DNA of 64,000 nt from Gracilaria domingensis (taxonomy: Eukaryota > Rhodophyta > Florideophyceae > Gracilariales > Gracilariaceae), in assembly GCA_022539475.1 (NCBI GenBank), contig VCMS01000141.1, forward strand, positions 1 to 64,000, in the 5' to 3' direction. The translations under genes were made by a program, and so were the position numbers. Below the pieces are notes generated by a model. The model was not told where the DNA came from and did no database searches. It saw only the letters and a program-made list of their open reading frames with translations. How positions within the stretch are numbered: the first letter of the stretch is position 1; every line of letters starts with the position of its first letter. Shown here in pieces: positions 21,100-33,340 of the stretch.

Positions 21100-21816
21100 A
21101 GGAGCGAAGAATTTATGAATTTATGATATTGTATTTGACGAGTGGATATCCAGAGATGTCGTCACCATGTTTTGTTGTTGCTGAAGATATTGATTGTTGT
21201 TTTGCGTAGGAACCTATGTCACAAGTGCTATATATATGTCCACGTGTTTCCACAAACGGACTTCATTAAGAAGGAGTTAAATGTTTGTTCTTTACCTATG
21301 TAATACTAGTAACTAATTATTTCTCTAATAGATGCCAATTCTGGGCTCTAGGATGCTCCCCGAGTTCACACAAGAACCTCTTGAGTTTGACCCGTGGTTC
21401 GTACTTGACGATACCCGCACACACAAGAAGGGAAACGAATACGGTGTTTGTAAGAAGAGAGAGGATTTCTCTGTACCTACGAAAGGCTGATGATTCTAGC
21501 GACTCAGAAAGCGATGGGCGAAGAATACTGGGACCACTCTGTTCAAAAACGTTCTGATGGAGAGCAGTACATCATGGAAAGAGAGAGCCTCTTTGATGGA
21601 GTGTAGGGCACAACCGATGTAGATACAGAGCTTTTTCCATCGATTTCCTACGCGGTGCGAGAGCGATATAATGTTGCTAAAGGTGTTGCCTGCAGATTAG
21701 AAGATATAGAGTGCGTTCACGACGATAATGAATAGGTCGAATAGAAATCCACCTGGAGAAAACGCTCTAGAGGCTGTTCTGACAGATTCTATAGGTTTAG
21801 AGGGGGATGGCCGGAG
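21100..21816. other. Non-coding interval
   Basis: AT-rich sequence follows the acidic end of the ParB-dioxygenase copy, including TATATATG near 21230 and a polypyrimidine-poor spacer. The only open frame (21285-21557) is short and unrecognised. No repeat boundary could be placed. Confidence 0.4.
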
Positions 21817-22600
21817 TTAATAGGGCACGAAGATGAAGAGATTGAGAGCGAAAAGGCCATCGACCGCTATACCCAAGTATTTATTCCTCAATATGAAGGA
21901 GGTGCACGTCATGTGCGAAGGAATCATCGGTCCGACAGCTAGGGTACCGTATCTTGTGGAATGTACGGAAAAGGAAAGGTCGAAGAGAATAATGTGTAAC
22001 ATGGTTTCCAGAATGCTATATGGAATGGTGAAACCTCGCTGAGCATGGCGGGAGGAGCGGTTGAATAGATACGCTTGGGCCAAGACGTGCTTGATGATAC
22101 CGTAAAGTGCGCCTATGGCTAGCGTTAACAACGAAGGAAATAACACCATTGAAAGTAGCGAAATCATGCTAAGAGGATTCTGAGAGTAGAATCTTGACTG
22201 ATATATAGAATTCGAAAGCTCTGGGAGAGTTTGAATAGCGTGAGTAAAGCGTAGGTGCTCCAGAATACTTTCGTGACGGGGTGTGTCATGTAGAATTTTA
22301 TAAAGCTCATTGAGATCATTCTGCAGTGCGGGAGTGATGAGAGTTTGCACCCTACGAATGTGAACTTCTTCAGCATCGATGTCGTACTTTAACTGAGGAC
22401 AGTTGGTTAAAGTGATGTACCGTGCATGCGGGAAAGCATCCAGGTGGATACGTACGAAACGCAGTTGATTGTTTAGCTTGATTTACCATATTTGGTGTGT
22501 CTTGCGAAAAACCAATGCGGAACAGTTTCGTTTTCGAATTCGTACCAAAGAAGAGTAGAGGGGGGTTTGAATGGTTGTAGAAATGCGGTAAATTCATTCA
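21817..22600 (-). pseudogene. Hydrophobic protein gene, unrecognised
   Basis: The longest minus-strand frame (22350-21817, 177 residues) has an amphipathic start (LQNDLNELYKILHDTPRHES). Two or three strongly hydrophobic segments follow (LSMISLLSMVLFPSLLTLAI, ILETMLHIILFDLSFSVHS, GIAVDGLFALNLFIFV), consistent with membrane spans. An upstream stretch to about 22600 (CFPACTVHHFNQL, and ARYITLTNCPQLKYDI in an adjacent frame) reads as its extension, with a frame change between. I recognise no family. The stretch has a coding-like composition on the minus strand only. Confidence 0.4.
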
Positions 22601-22959
22601 TTAGAACGTTATTTGTTTGTCAGTTCCAATACATAGGAAAACATCTCTACTATTACGCTTTTTTAAAAGTGGAGGCTACTAACATTTAGAGAACATGGCT
22701 TTCATAAACGATTGATTAGACTGGTTGCTTTTACACTATACTATGAGACGAGACAGTGATATAAGTAAGTAATAAGGTACATGAATGATGATGAAATGGT
22801 AATATGAAGAGGGGGAGATGGTTGAAAACTGGGGAAATGGGCTAGGGTTTATGAAATTATTTTTGAGAAACAATGATTCACAGGTATAGGAACGGGTGCT
22901 AGGCAGTGGTAGTGAAATCGGGTACATATAGAACAGGGTTCTCGTGCCGTGGTAAGTTA

Positions 22960-23100
22960 ACGGAGCGCCTACGCAAGAATTGAGTTCCGTTTTCTCTCGT
23001 TTCGGATCCTTTTCGTTTCGGATCCCTTTCGTTCCCGTTCCCCTTCGTTCGAGTTCCCTTCGGTTTCCTCCCTTCTCGTTCTTTTCCCTTTTTCCTACCA
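22960..23100. repeat. Pyrimidine-rich imperfect repeat
   Basis: A stretch of repeated CGTTC/CCTTTT words, including TTTCGTTTCGGATC twice in a row near 22995-23030, makes a strongly pyrimidine-biased plus strand. It could be a promoter-type CT tract for the frame starting at 23153, or simple-sequence DNA. Confidence 0.6.
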
Positions 23101-23152
23101 ATACGTTCCCGCTCATTGAAATCTGGTCATGAGCTGCTAGTCTCATTCGAAC

Positions 23153-24010
23153 GTGAAGTGCCCGTGGGATCCCAGCAATCGGGAAAGGTCGATTAAGAAG
23201 ATTAAGAGAAGTTTTGCGGAAAAAGATGAGAGAATGGACAAGGATGAGCTGGAAAGGAGGTCGATGGCGAAGTTGGGGTGCGCATGGGTGATGGGGACCC
23301 GCATTGGTGAGGACAGGCGTCGTCTGACGAAGAAGCTCACAGAATTAGTTGCTAGAGACCTGAGGGGATTGCAGGATGTGCGAAAGGAGTTGATGGGCTG
23401 AGTTCATGAGCTGGAAGGGAAGCTGAAGGAACTCAGTGAGAAGCGCGAGAATATAAGTGAAGTCCGACGTACTGCGGTGACTCCTGCGCTGAGAATTGTG
23501 AACGGCGTCGGAGTCTAGGTCGGGGTCGATGGGGCTAGTATGGATGCAAATCAGGACGCGAGGAATTTTTTGCCGGCTACGGAGAGTTTGGGTGAGGATG
23601 AAATTGTTGTGGATAATGAAGGAAATAAGAGGGGCCGAAAGAGGAGGTAGGGGGAAAGGAAACCAATTGTGGCGAGGAAGCTCGAGGTAGAGGAGGATGT
23701 AGTAAGGCCGAAGGATAGAAAGGAGGAGAAGGAGAAGATGGATAAGAAGAAAAAGACTAGGGTTGGGTTCAGGTGTGTTCCGGAGTCGGTGTGTAATGGA
23801 GGAATCGTTGTGCGATATCAGGAGAAGTGGAGCTGGGAGGATGTGAAGGAAGAGTAAAAGGAGGAGGAACGAGCCGATGATTTAGGGAAAGGGTTTGGGC
23901 TGTTGTCTTTCGCAGATGCGGAGATAGAGGAGAGTGGTGGCGGTGGACTGTTGTAAGTAGGAGGCAACTTGATGTAGTATGGGGTTGGCGAGAGGCATGC
24001 GCGCGGGTTC
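23153..24010 (+). pseudogene. Lys/Glu-rich helical protein, one frame with several stops
   Basis: About 285 codons stay in a single reading frame. The composition is highly charged: RLTKKLTELVARDLRGLQDV, LEGKLKELSEKRENISEV, and KDRKEEKEKMDKKKKTRVGF, then RCVPESVCNGGIVVRYQEKW. Roughly six in-frame stops interrupt it, but I see no length change. The first part suits a coiled coil and the middle looks nuclear-targeted. No family is recognised. The pattern of stops without indels points to decay by base substitution. It could be an accessory gene of the DNA transposon downstream. Confidence 0.4.
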
Positions 24011-24189
24011 AAAAAGTGAGTTTTGTACTATTTAGTCGTAGTAATGATGACTATTCTGGAGTATTTGCAGAAAATTAGCGAACTTAAATACGGCGGCACA
24101 GTTGGACATCACATGATGTCCTCACATGACCACAAATAATACGTCTGATACTTCTATTTAGTGAACATATACTAGCAATCGTGGCGTAC

Positions 24190-26161
24190 GTCAACTGTCC
24201 GGCATTGAATGCAGAAAAAGCGCTAGTGCATTAAAGCGCCGTATACAAATTATTGAAATTAATTGCTTGCACAAAGCCCTATACAGAAATTTTGCAGATT
24301 TTTTGACTAATGTCGTCCGATCATCGTCTTCTAGTGCACTAAAACTAGCAAAACGAGAACAAAGACGCAGCATTGCTCGTTATTATGGTTCTTAGTCTCG
24401 CACGTAAGCCGTCGTTTGCTGGTACGGTCTCGTTGAACATGAATGATTACTCCACTCTTGTTATGTGTTGTATTCGATTTGAAAACGTGGAAATAGTGAC
24501 GAACTTTGTAGAAGTCGGTCAGTGTGTGCACAGGGTGTTCGCCATGGCTCTCTTTTGGATTCGTTTCGACACCTTTCTTGACAGCGGTACATGGAAAAAA
24601 TGGATTGCGTTTCGAAGGGTCCTTGTATTTCACGGTTGAGATATTGCAAGATTTACTAAATAACTGTTCTTCTTAGCGTGGTATCGCTCTCTGGCACTCC
24701 GATTATATCAATCGCGATGTTTGCCTTATACCTCTTCCACTTCGCCGCATTATTCGGCTTCCGAGAAACTGCGAGATTATTGTCGCCGCAGAAAGAGGGA
24801 CTTTTTGGTCCGGGCAATATCAGCCGATTTCGGTTCCAGAGAGCTCCTTCCACAAAGGATTGAATTCTGCCTCACACACCTGATGCACATTGTCACAAAA
24901 ACTGCGTCGTACATGCTTCTCATTATACCTAAACACTGTGACATTCTCCGGAATGACTGCGTCGAAAATATTGAAAGTTTTCGACCTACTGTCTTGCAAC
25001 GGTTCTTCGCTTTGCTCTAAAACAGAAATCGACTCTTTTCTTGAATCAATCTTTCTAATGAACACACTGCATATCACACTTCCTTCTGCTTGTCCAATTG
25101 AGCAGTTTTGGGAGTTTCGACCACCCATTGAGCTATCGGGATGTCCACAAATGACGTGAATGGGATCTTTGCACAATACGCAAGAGTGATTTGGATGTGT
25201 TCCGATAACGCAGTCTAGAGTTCGACAAGTACCTCTGCTATACTCGATGCAGAAATGTATTCTACTCTCTCGATTTGCCTGCGCCATTTCTCAGGATTCG
25301 AAAATCCAATCTCTTGCTACAGTCCTCGATGACTGCTGAGGAGAAGATAGATCTCCTACGATGACGATGTCGCCGTTACGAAGAGTTGTGAAAGTTTACG
25401 AACGACGTGGAAAAACGGATATACAGTTTTATAGCGACCGCTGTCATGTAGTGACATTCTTTCCATCTCGACAGTTCTGTGTCCCTATGTAACTTGTTTT
25501 GTTTGAAATCTCGGCTGATGTGTGATGAGAGAAAGAATACTCTTGGATCCGAAATTTTTTTCATGTCTCTCGTCGCAATTTCGTCCGTATTCTCTTCCGC
25601 CTCATGACCCAAATTAACTGAAGCTAAAATAATGTCTTTCTGCACCATGGTGCACTTGAAAACGTGAATAAGCGGCAATGTAACTAATACCTCTATGTCC
25701 TTGCAAAAAGAAACGGGTCTCTCAGGCAGCCACGAAGATGAAGCCAGTGGCTTACATTTAGCGCTCAGTGCGTTTCTTGCAACAATTTTTCCTTGACGGC
25801 GTATTATCCTAACCTGTGAACAGCCACGTGCAGAGATGTTCATCCACATTTGCATCAAGCTCTCCACTGTTTCGCCGTTGCGCCATACTGATCCTCCGAG
25901 TGATCAAAGCGCATTATATGTCTGAGACAGTGTGAACTGTTGTATTTTTACTTTCATATCATTCGGGGTTTGCGCGACATCATTGGCAGAAACGAGCTCA
26001 GTAGGTTCATGGATTCGCGAATCGCTTTTCCATGCAAATGATAATTTGAAAAGTGCAAACATACAACCTTGTACTGGTGAAATGATGTAGGGTAGGTATA
26101 ATTGAGACATCTTCGTGACCCCATGTCCAGTTCGTTGACTGCTAACTACAACTGCCTTCAT
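24190..26161 (-). pseudogene. Cysteine-rich putative zinc-binding gene remnants
   Basis: The minus-strand frame at about 25287-24820 starts with a Cys/His cluster (CIEYSRGTCRTLDCVIG, then HPNHSCVLCKDPIHVICGH), which has the spacing of a zinc-binding finger, though I cannot name the type. A further frame (25867-25376) has ordered-looking sequence (VLVTLPLIHVFKCTMVQKDI), and 26161-25904 has another (LYLPYIISPVQGCMFALFKL). Frame changes separate them. Their strand and order suggest they belong to the same decayed gene as the disordered segment at 26485-28320. No function can be assigned. Confidence 0.4.
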
Positions 26162-28320
26162 TCCTCTGCATCTGCCGCTATCTCTGCCGCTACCTCAGCC
26201 TGTGCGTCTGCCACTAACTCGACTAAAGCTGCCGATCGGAACACTCTTCCCTCTATCTCCTCCTCCCAAGAAGCCTGGAACAACAGCTTTCATACCTTTA
26301 GTTCGCCCTCTTCCTGGCTTTTGAGCATTTCTTTCAGCTTATGTCTTAACGATTCCGCCAACACCTCCACGTTTCGATACACGATAAGAAAGTGCAAGCC
26401 CAGACGGTCTAGTACGTATCACAGCAGAGTTCAGAAGTACACCGGAAGACTTAAATCCATTACATGCAGCAGACACTGTTGTGCTCACATTCTCCATTGT
26501 TTTTTGATCTCTCCGTTGTCGAGTAAGATCTTTTTTGGGGCGATATGGTCCAGGATTAAATTGATTACGAAGAGAACGCGCGCATTTCCCGCTGTGGGTT
26601 CTGAATTATGACGATGGATCAGCGACGGAGCTCTGAGGGGTAAATGAAATTGAATAGAGCGACCGGTATGGACGACATTCTCCTTGGAGCCACGGATACG
26701 GGTTTCTGTCACGCGTGAGACTGTAAGTGGCCTCTCTCTTTCTATCTCATACCCAACGTAAACACGAGAACAGTTTTCTTGCTCTTCTGATAGAGAGTTG
26801 GGTATACTGCCCGTATCTTGGGTTCTATTACCAAGCGCTGATACCGCGCGTTGTGTACAAGGTTCATAACGACAGAAATTGTTGTCCCCTTCCTGCCCAA
26901 GCGGTTCGTGGACTATGATTCGCCTTTCTGTATATTCTGATGAGGTGTAAGAAGCAAAAGGTATTCTCGTTTCAGTTGCGCCTTGTCGAAGAGGTTCGAA
27001 ACTACCAACAAAGGGCTCTGCTCTACTTTCAGATGCGTCCTTCACTGTTTCGTTGATTAGCCTTTCCGTACGTCTAGGCAGTGGTGCAGGTACTGAAACT
27101 GTTCTCAATATTCATTTCGCACGTTTTGCGACAGGGCAATTGGCAGCAATATTGCGTGCCAAGTCTACATTGCATGCTTCGTTAATTTGCATACCTCCTG
27201 ATTGAACTTGTGAAAGAAATGTAGGATGTGTTTCTCTCGGTTTTTTTTCGCGGTTATCGGTGACCGAAGTAATTTGAAGGACGTAATTCTGTCCAACAGA
27301 ATGTGCGTTAAGTTCTCATCGCGCCGATTGCTGTACAGAATGCGAAAATGAATTCGCTCCAGCTGTATCTCCTTCTTGTTCTACAGCTTCCGCAATAGTA
27401 TCAGATCTCGGGAAAGTACTAACTTCTTCTTCATTTGCAGTGTCATGAGTATGCCTTGGATCTCTAGATTTCTGACGCTCTCTGGTCATTATGGTGCTTC
27501 TTGGCCATATCTAAATAAATTTTGAACACTTCGAACAGCTTGGGGGCATAGGTGCGGCAGCTGGAGGTGTTCTATGTGTCACACGTTGACGAAAAGATGC
27601 ATAATGGCTTTCGGGTTTTGTTGGGCTTTTTCTGGATTTCACGTTTTGCTCCGCAAGCCACCTAATGCACCAAAAGTTGCTGCTCTGCCGATACAGGATA
27701 AAATCTTTTGATCTAGCGGCCGTGCGTACAACTGCTTTGCATTGTGGAGAATAGGAGGTCTTGGTAGCAGTTGCCCAGAAGAAAGTCTATTGCTTTCGCC
27801 AAGTTTCTCGATCATGATGCATTAGAGTGCATCCTTTGCGTCAGTGTTCAGATTCTTATTGAAGATACCCACTGGGAACTGAATATTCTTTTCACTGCCT
27901 TCAGGGATAGATGCGTTTTGGAAATCTATTGCAGCTCTCATCGATGCTGAGCCATTGGACTCACGGACGAGATCTTTACCTCGTAGTGGACTCGGAATTG
28001 GACTGCGTTTGGAGTCGGATTCGAGTCCATGACCACTGTACAACCTCAAGACGTTTGTTAACCAAATCAATGTCTTCCATCCATGTGCGAACGATATCAT
28101 CTTTGGTATCTAGAAGAAAGCGCTCTAGGAGAGTCTGCGAAGAGCTTTGCGCCATATCGACTCTGCATAGATCTACAGGGGTGACTGCCTCGATGCCCAC
28201 CTTTGGACTTCAAGGTTGCAATGTATGCGTGCAAGAAAGCAACGTTGACCGAGATCGACAAACGCGAATCGAAATCTTTGGCTCACTTGCAACGTGTTGT
28301 GAAGGAAGACATTACTTGTG
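26162..28320 (-). pseudogene. Long disordered/helical protein remnants divergent from Tnp2
   Basis: The minus strand shows: a helical stretch (TLLERFLLDTKDDIVRTWME, about 28140-28080); Ser/Arg-rich disordered sequence (about 28030-27830); a longer disordered frame (27108-26485) that contains the 75-bp module also found at 2822-2896; and a helical alanine/glutamate stretch near 26300-26170 (ASWEEEIEGRVFRSAALVEL). The gene starts about 300 bases from, and points away from, the Tnp2 transposase gene. CACTA elements often encode a second, poorly conserved DNA-binding protein. That is a reasonable but unproven identity. Confidence 0.4.
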
Positions 28321-28622
28321 AGCGAAACGAAACATTGTTTGGCTTCACCACCAAGTTTTAAATGTGCGTTAGGATCTAGGCATGCTACAAAGCAGCAAGA
28401 AATTCTTCAATGAGATATTTGGACTCCTCTCCTAGCCTTCGCTGAGAAGAATTCAAGGTTCACACAAACGTCGTTCCTATTTCGCTGGTCACGACATGTA
28501 CCCCAGATATGTCTGTTTACCTGAATATAAGTGCTCGTGCCATCCATGGGAGAAAAGGCAGTTTGCAGAACCACTATGTTGAAGCACACGAAAACGGCTA
28601 AAACTTACGCCTGCAGCAAGGT
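28321..28622. promoter_or_regulatory. Probable bidirectional spacer between divergent transposon genes
   Basis: About 300 bases separate the disordered minus-strand gene from the plus-strand Tnp2 gene, with no supportable frame between. The divergent layout implies a shared promoter region. I see no certain TATA or initiator pair, so the call is positional only. Confidence 0.3.
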
Positions 28623-31600
28623 TTGCGGACTGAACTACCATGGGGACCACGTGAGCAGAAAAGTGTGATCGTTCGAGCACAATATCAGTCTAATGTACAG
28701 CAGTCTCTCTTTGATCCAATCATCCTGAGATCTCTTGGAGCAGAGGAGAGAACCGCTGCCGAAAAAGAGTTGGAGAGAGCCCACAATACAGTGCAGCATC
28801 CCTTCAATTAAACCAAAGCACAGGATGAAGCACAACTTGCCATGGCTAATTTATATCACATGAATGCAGACGCTTCAGTCATTGACGCAGCAAGGCATCA
28901 GGATACCCATGTAGAAGCATCGGTAGCGGGTGCTCTCGAGGAGGTTCCTGGAAGTGCAGAGGAAATTGCTCGATTGTGTTCCAACCTTCGTCATTCAGAA
29001 ACTGGTCATCCTCTGGATAGTGAAAGCAACGTAATTCAGATTGATGGTATGGAATCCATGCATGAAGGTCTTTCAGTTACATCTCAAGAGTCTGCCTATA
29101 GCTTCATAGATTTGATTGAGAACTATTCAATTGCTTCTGGGAACGAAGTGTCATTGTGCTTTCCAAAAAATGGAGCCAGTCATTTTGGACAATGGAAAAT
29201 GGGCACTGGTCTCTCCAATACGTGCTTTACAACGTGTATCCCAGATAAAAAGTCTTGGATAGAGCTTTACTTTCGTCATAACGTTACGCAGGTTGTCATG
29301 GATTCAATTCTAAGGAATATCAATGCGATATATATGTGCTGGAAGACTGTGGTTTTACGCATGTGTCTTGAGTGAGGAATCACGGAGGATGTGATATATT
29401 TTCCTTTCTGTCCAGGCCACATGTTTCTTTCAACGCTACGATTGTGTCATGCTCTATATGTCATAAACCGTGACCGACCAGCAATGCATCATCATTTCCC
29501 TCGGTTTCGTGGGTTTTATTGTGTGGGAGATTGAAAAAGATGTTTTAAAGCAAAGAAAAGTGCGAAAGCTTGTAAAACTACTTCCACTCCAGATTACGAG
29601 AGAACGATGGTTCTATTTCGGAGTTCATGGATACCAAGTCATTTCAACGCATGCAAATCTGTATGGCGGTGTTAACGCCGGGAAAAATGATATCTTTCTA
29701 CTCCTTTTCAACAGATGGTATTCAAGCTTTTCGCAAGCAGACTGATACAGTCTGGCCCATAGCCAGAACTATCTCCATTATGGAACCACGCGAAGGCTTC
29801 CTCATGAGAAACGGGTTGCCATTCACTTTTATCCCTGGTCCAACAGAGCCTGATGATCTTCAATCTTTTCTGGGCCCTCTTTTGGAAGAGTTAAAGCAAC
29901 TGGAAAAAAATGGACACGTTACTGAATTCCTGTTCTAAGATGGCACGAGAATAAAAGTGAGAGTCCATATAATATGATGTTCTGGAGATCTGCCGGCTGT
30001 GAAAAAGATCTCGGGCGCACGAGGCCTCTATTGCAAACGACCATGTCGATGTTGCGATATTGAGGGCGTTTGGTCTGTTGGTCAGAGACATTACTACTTT
30101 CCTAGTTTCTTGAACACGTCCGATGGAGTTCCTCAAATCTTTGACCCTTCCAACCTCCCCCTTCAAGCAGAGCAACAGAGCTGGGAGACCATCAGAGAAT
30201 TGTCATATCTAGATGGTCAGAGAAAGTTGAGTCTGCAGAAGGATACTGGAATTAGTGAAGGCAGTATCACTTTTGATCTTCACAACATTGTTCTATATGC
30301 TTCGTTCCCGATCGACATCATGCCACTCTTCTACAATATTGGAAAAGATATCATACGTGCGTGGATTAATGATGAAGAACAGCCTTATCATCTTTCGAAG
30401 GCTTCTCTGCGGTACATTGATGAAGAGTTGAGAAATTTTGAGAAAAATAATTCTAGCAAAGTATGCTCCAAACCAAGGAGACTTAGTCGCTTTGCTGAGA
30501 GGAAGTTCACAGAGGTTAAAGCATTTATTCTGTCATACAGTCTTATTTTCCTAGACGGCCATCTGCCGGATTCCTATATATCGGGCTGGCGAGATTTTGT
30601 GGAACTTGTGGACATGTACTGGAGTCCTAACTTCTCACGGACTGAGATTGGAAAGCTCAGCCTTTTGTGTTTGAGATTCTACAAGCATAAGGAGCTTATG
30701 TATTTTGGTGGAGAACCTGATCGTATGAACATGTGCAAGTACACCTTGCATTTGATACTACATCTTCTGGAGGGTGTGCTGGAGTGTGGACCGCCACGAA
30801 ACTATTCACAGTATTGGATGGAAAGATTTATTGGCCGGACTTTTGGCCGAATGAATGCTAGAAGCCTCGCATCTTCATCTCTATTCAATGATGCAAAGTT
30901 TATGGAAGCCAATAAAGTCTTCTTCAATGATTCTTGTGATTTGAATGAAGATTAAGAAAGGTATGTTTTTCAAGAGAAATACGAGCTGAAGGGCCAAGAA
31001 CATGCTTATATGGTAGGAGGTGATGATGATCTCGATAATCTCCTCTCTTTCTCTAAGATGAGCCATCTTGTGAGAAAGTATGACTATCTTGGAAATATGA
31101 AGGCTTTGGGCATCCTCGAAGAAGTTTCAGAGGTTATCTTCCGACCACGTTTTTGCTTTAAAAATGGAGAACGTACCCAGGTACCTACCTCAAACTTCGT
31201 TCGTGGCTCTCTGAAAGCCATAAACAATCGGACTCGACAGAACTGGAATATAGCTTGCCATATGGTTTCTGAAGACACTACAGAGGTATACTACGGTCGA
31301 ATCTTGTTGTTTCTCGAATTCAAAGTTGACCACGATCTGTCCTCTAGACGGAAACATTGGCAGAAGACATATCAGGTGGGGGTAATGCAATGGGTCTCTA
31401 GACTGGAGGTGAACCAGTATGATCAAGTATTCAAGAGGGGTCTTTTGTGGGAAGCATTCGGTTCTAAAATCGTAGCGGACCTTTCGGTATTGTCTCGATT
31501 GATGGGTGTTGTCGAACATAAGGTCTCGTCTATTTCCGCTCGTAATCGAGGAAGTCAATGGTGCTATTTCATAGATGACATTCGCCTTCCGGAAAATCTT

Positions 31601-31660
31601 CTACAATCAGATGGAAGTAGCCACAAGATGCTTCGGGGTATAAGAGGTCAATCGTCATAA
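28623..31660 (+). pseudogene. Tnp2-type (CACTA superfamily) transposase, decayed
   Basis: N-terminal helical sequence (28623-29375) precedes the family's core. The core has FSTDGIQAFRKQTDTVWPIA and PDDLQSFLGPLLEELKQLEK (29700-29910), then a CSGDLPA block (about 29980). A Cys cluster follows (RGLYCKRPCRCCDIEGVW, then RHYYFPSF, 30020-30110), matching the Tnp2 C..C...G...HxYYP knuckle. Then come FDLHNIVLYASFPIDIMPLF (30275-30330), a long helical region, and YSQYWMERFIGRTFGRMNAR (30800-30860), the family's fixed W..ER.G.....N block. The C-terminal part has NWNIACHMV and VYYGRILLFLEF (31230-31320), the DNA-binding or accessory end seen in these proteins. From 29627 to 31660 it is one frame with three stops; the N-terminal part lies in another frame. 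In life it would be a DDE transposase acting on CACTA-type ends. Confidence 0.8.
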
Positions 31661-33340
31661 ACATGTATTGTTGGAGTTATGTTGCAAATTCTTGTATATA
31701 TCTGCTGAATCTAGGTCGTCTTCGGGCCGGGTGTCCTTGCATTGGTTCAAAGGCTATTTTTATGCGATTGGGGTGGCGATAGACCAAATATAATGCTGAC
31801 GGCGTCGCGATGGTCAAGGTGAATGGGTTCTTGTCAGGTTCAATAACACACAAACAGCACCGTCTCTGCGTTTCTGAATTTCGAATGCATTACAATTGGG
31901 TGCACTCTGCGGGCGCAAGGAGTGCGACGCATATGCTATAAAGGGGAGTGCAGGGTGAAGGCGTAGAAGGCCGCATGAGCTAGATAGTTCGTATTAGCCT
32001 GATGTAAATGTAGTCTAAGAAAGAGTGCGACAGGATGAATGACGCATACCTGACTGCTATCGGCATTAGTGCAATAGGATGACAGTTGGAGTGTGAACAA
32101 ACGGTGCATGCTGCCACACAATAATGTTTGATACCATGCTGTGAGGGGTGCCACTTTGGAAGTCACACAGAGCTCCTTCTGAATGCATATGGATGGCGAG
32201 AACGTCAAAGCGCACACCAAATGGGGTCCAATTTTTGAAATAAACATGACCTAAATTCATACCAGTTTCACATGCTGCCAACAACCCATTGCACTCCGCG
32301 TGTCTTGAAAAATGTACAAATTTTCTTGTACGGAGAGCCAGTAGACCCAGCCGACCGGCTCGGGAAAGAAGCAGAGGAAGAGTGAAGGTCACTCTGCCAT
32401 TGAACTGTCGCTTGCATTCCGGAGCCTTTTCTTCCGCGCACTTTTCTAGAGATTCATTTTTACCCGGCGGAGATGAAGCCCACTGCCCCAGTCTTCTATA
32501 TATAAAGATTTGAAAAGTGTTTCGTAATTTTTCTAGAATTATATGATCTGGTAACCAATGAGGCACTTTTAAATTGGCCCCTTTTCTTAGCCTCTTCGGC
32601 CCTGAATATGTCACTGAATGGCACTCTAGACGAGGGCAATATATTTCTGCTAACAACGACGAGACCTTTCTACCTGGGCGTTGTATTGTCAAATAGTCTT
32701 ATATTACTCACAACGTTGAGATCCGTGTTGAAACAGAAAAGAATGTAACCTTTTGTCATTTCGGGAAGCAATAAATTGGTGAAGGACATGAAAATGTTAC
32801 TGTACAAAAGCAGTTTTGATTTATGATCTATTTCGACAAATTGCTGTTGTTACTTCTCCTTAGTCTGTTTCTAAAACAAACGTTCTTCTTTATTTTTGAG
32901 GATTTACATCGTTTTGTGACCAGGCAAACCTAACACGGGACTATGTACTAGTGAATGCCACAAAACAGCGCATCGGGAAGACAAAATAAAGTTTGAAATG
33001 CTTTATTTCGGATAATACTAGTTTGTTTTTAATTTAGTTTTCTACGCGGAATCTACCTTCCCTACAAGAACTTTTTGGAGAAAAAGAAGTGCAACTTGAG
33101 GTAGTCCGGCACTCATGGATGCTACTTGCATGCCAGATGGACCTCATTTGGAACGAATGCGATGTCTGTTTTGAGCTCAATTTCCAGGTGTCCAATTGGA
33201 GGACATGCGCCATGCCGATGGAGGGCATAATGAGTGCAAGCGATACACTTTCTACTCCACCTGCGCCCACATTGCTTTCAAGTTGCACCCCGCGTTGTCA
33301 CGTTGCACTCCAAGCGCACTCCGAATAATGAAATAAACTA
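31661..33340. other. Downstream region with recurring GCACTC words
   Basis: No supportable gene is seen. A 208-codon minus frame at 32066-32692 has no recognisable domain. The word GCACTC or its complement GAGTGC occurs near 31899, 31920, 32022, 32290, 32619, 33232, 33305 and 33316, with a tight group at 33290-33325. This distribution would suit the subterminal repeat zone of the CACTA element whose transposase ends at 31660. Confidence 0.4.

Noticed and set aside
21285-21557. 90-codon plus-strand frame
   Set aside because: Short, no family, and follows the natural acidic end of the preceding gene.
32066-32692. 208-codon minus-strand open frame as a gene
   Set aside because: No recognisable domain, no partner frame or conserved copy in the window; it lies in a zone better explained as a transposon subterminal region.
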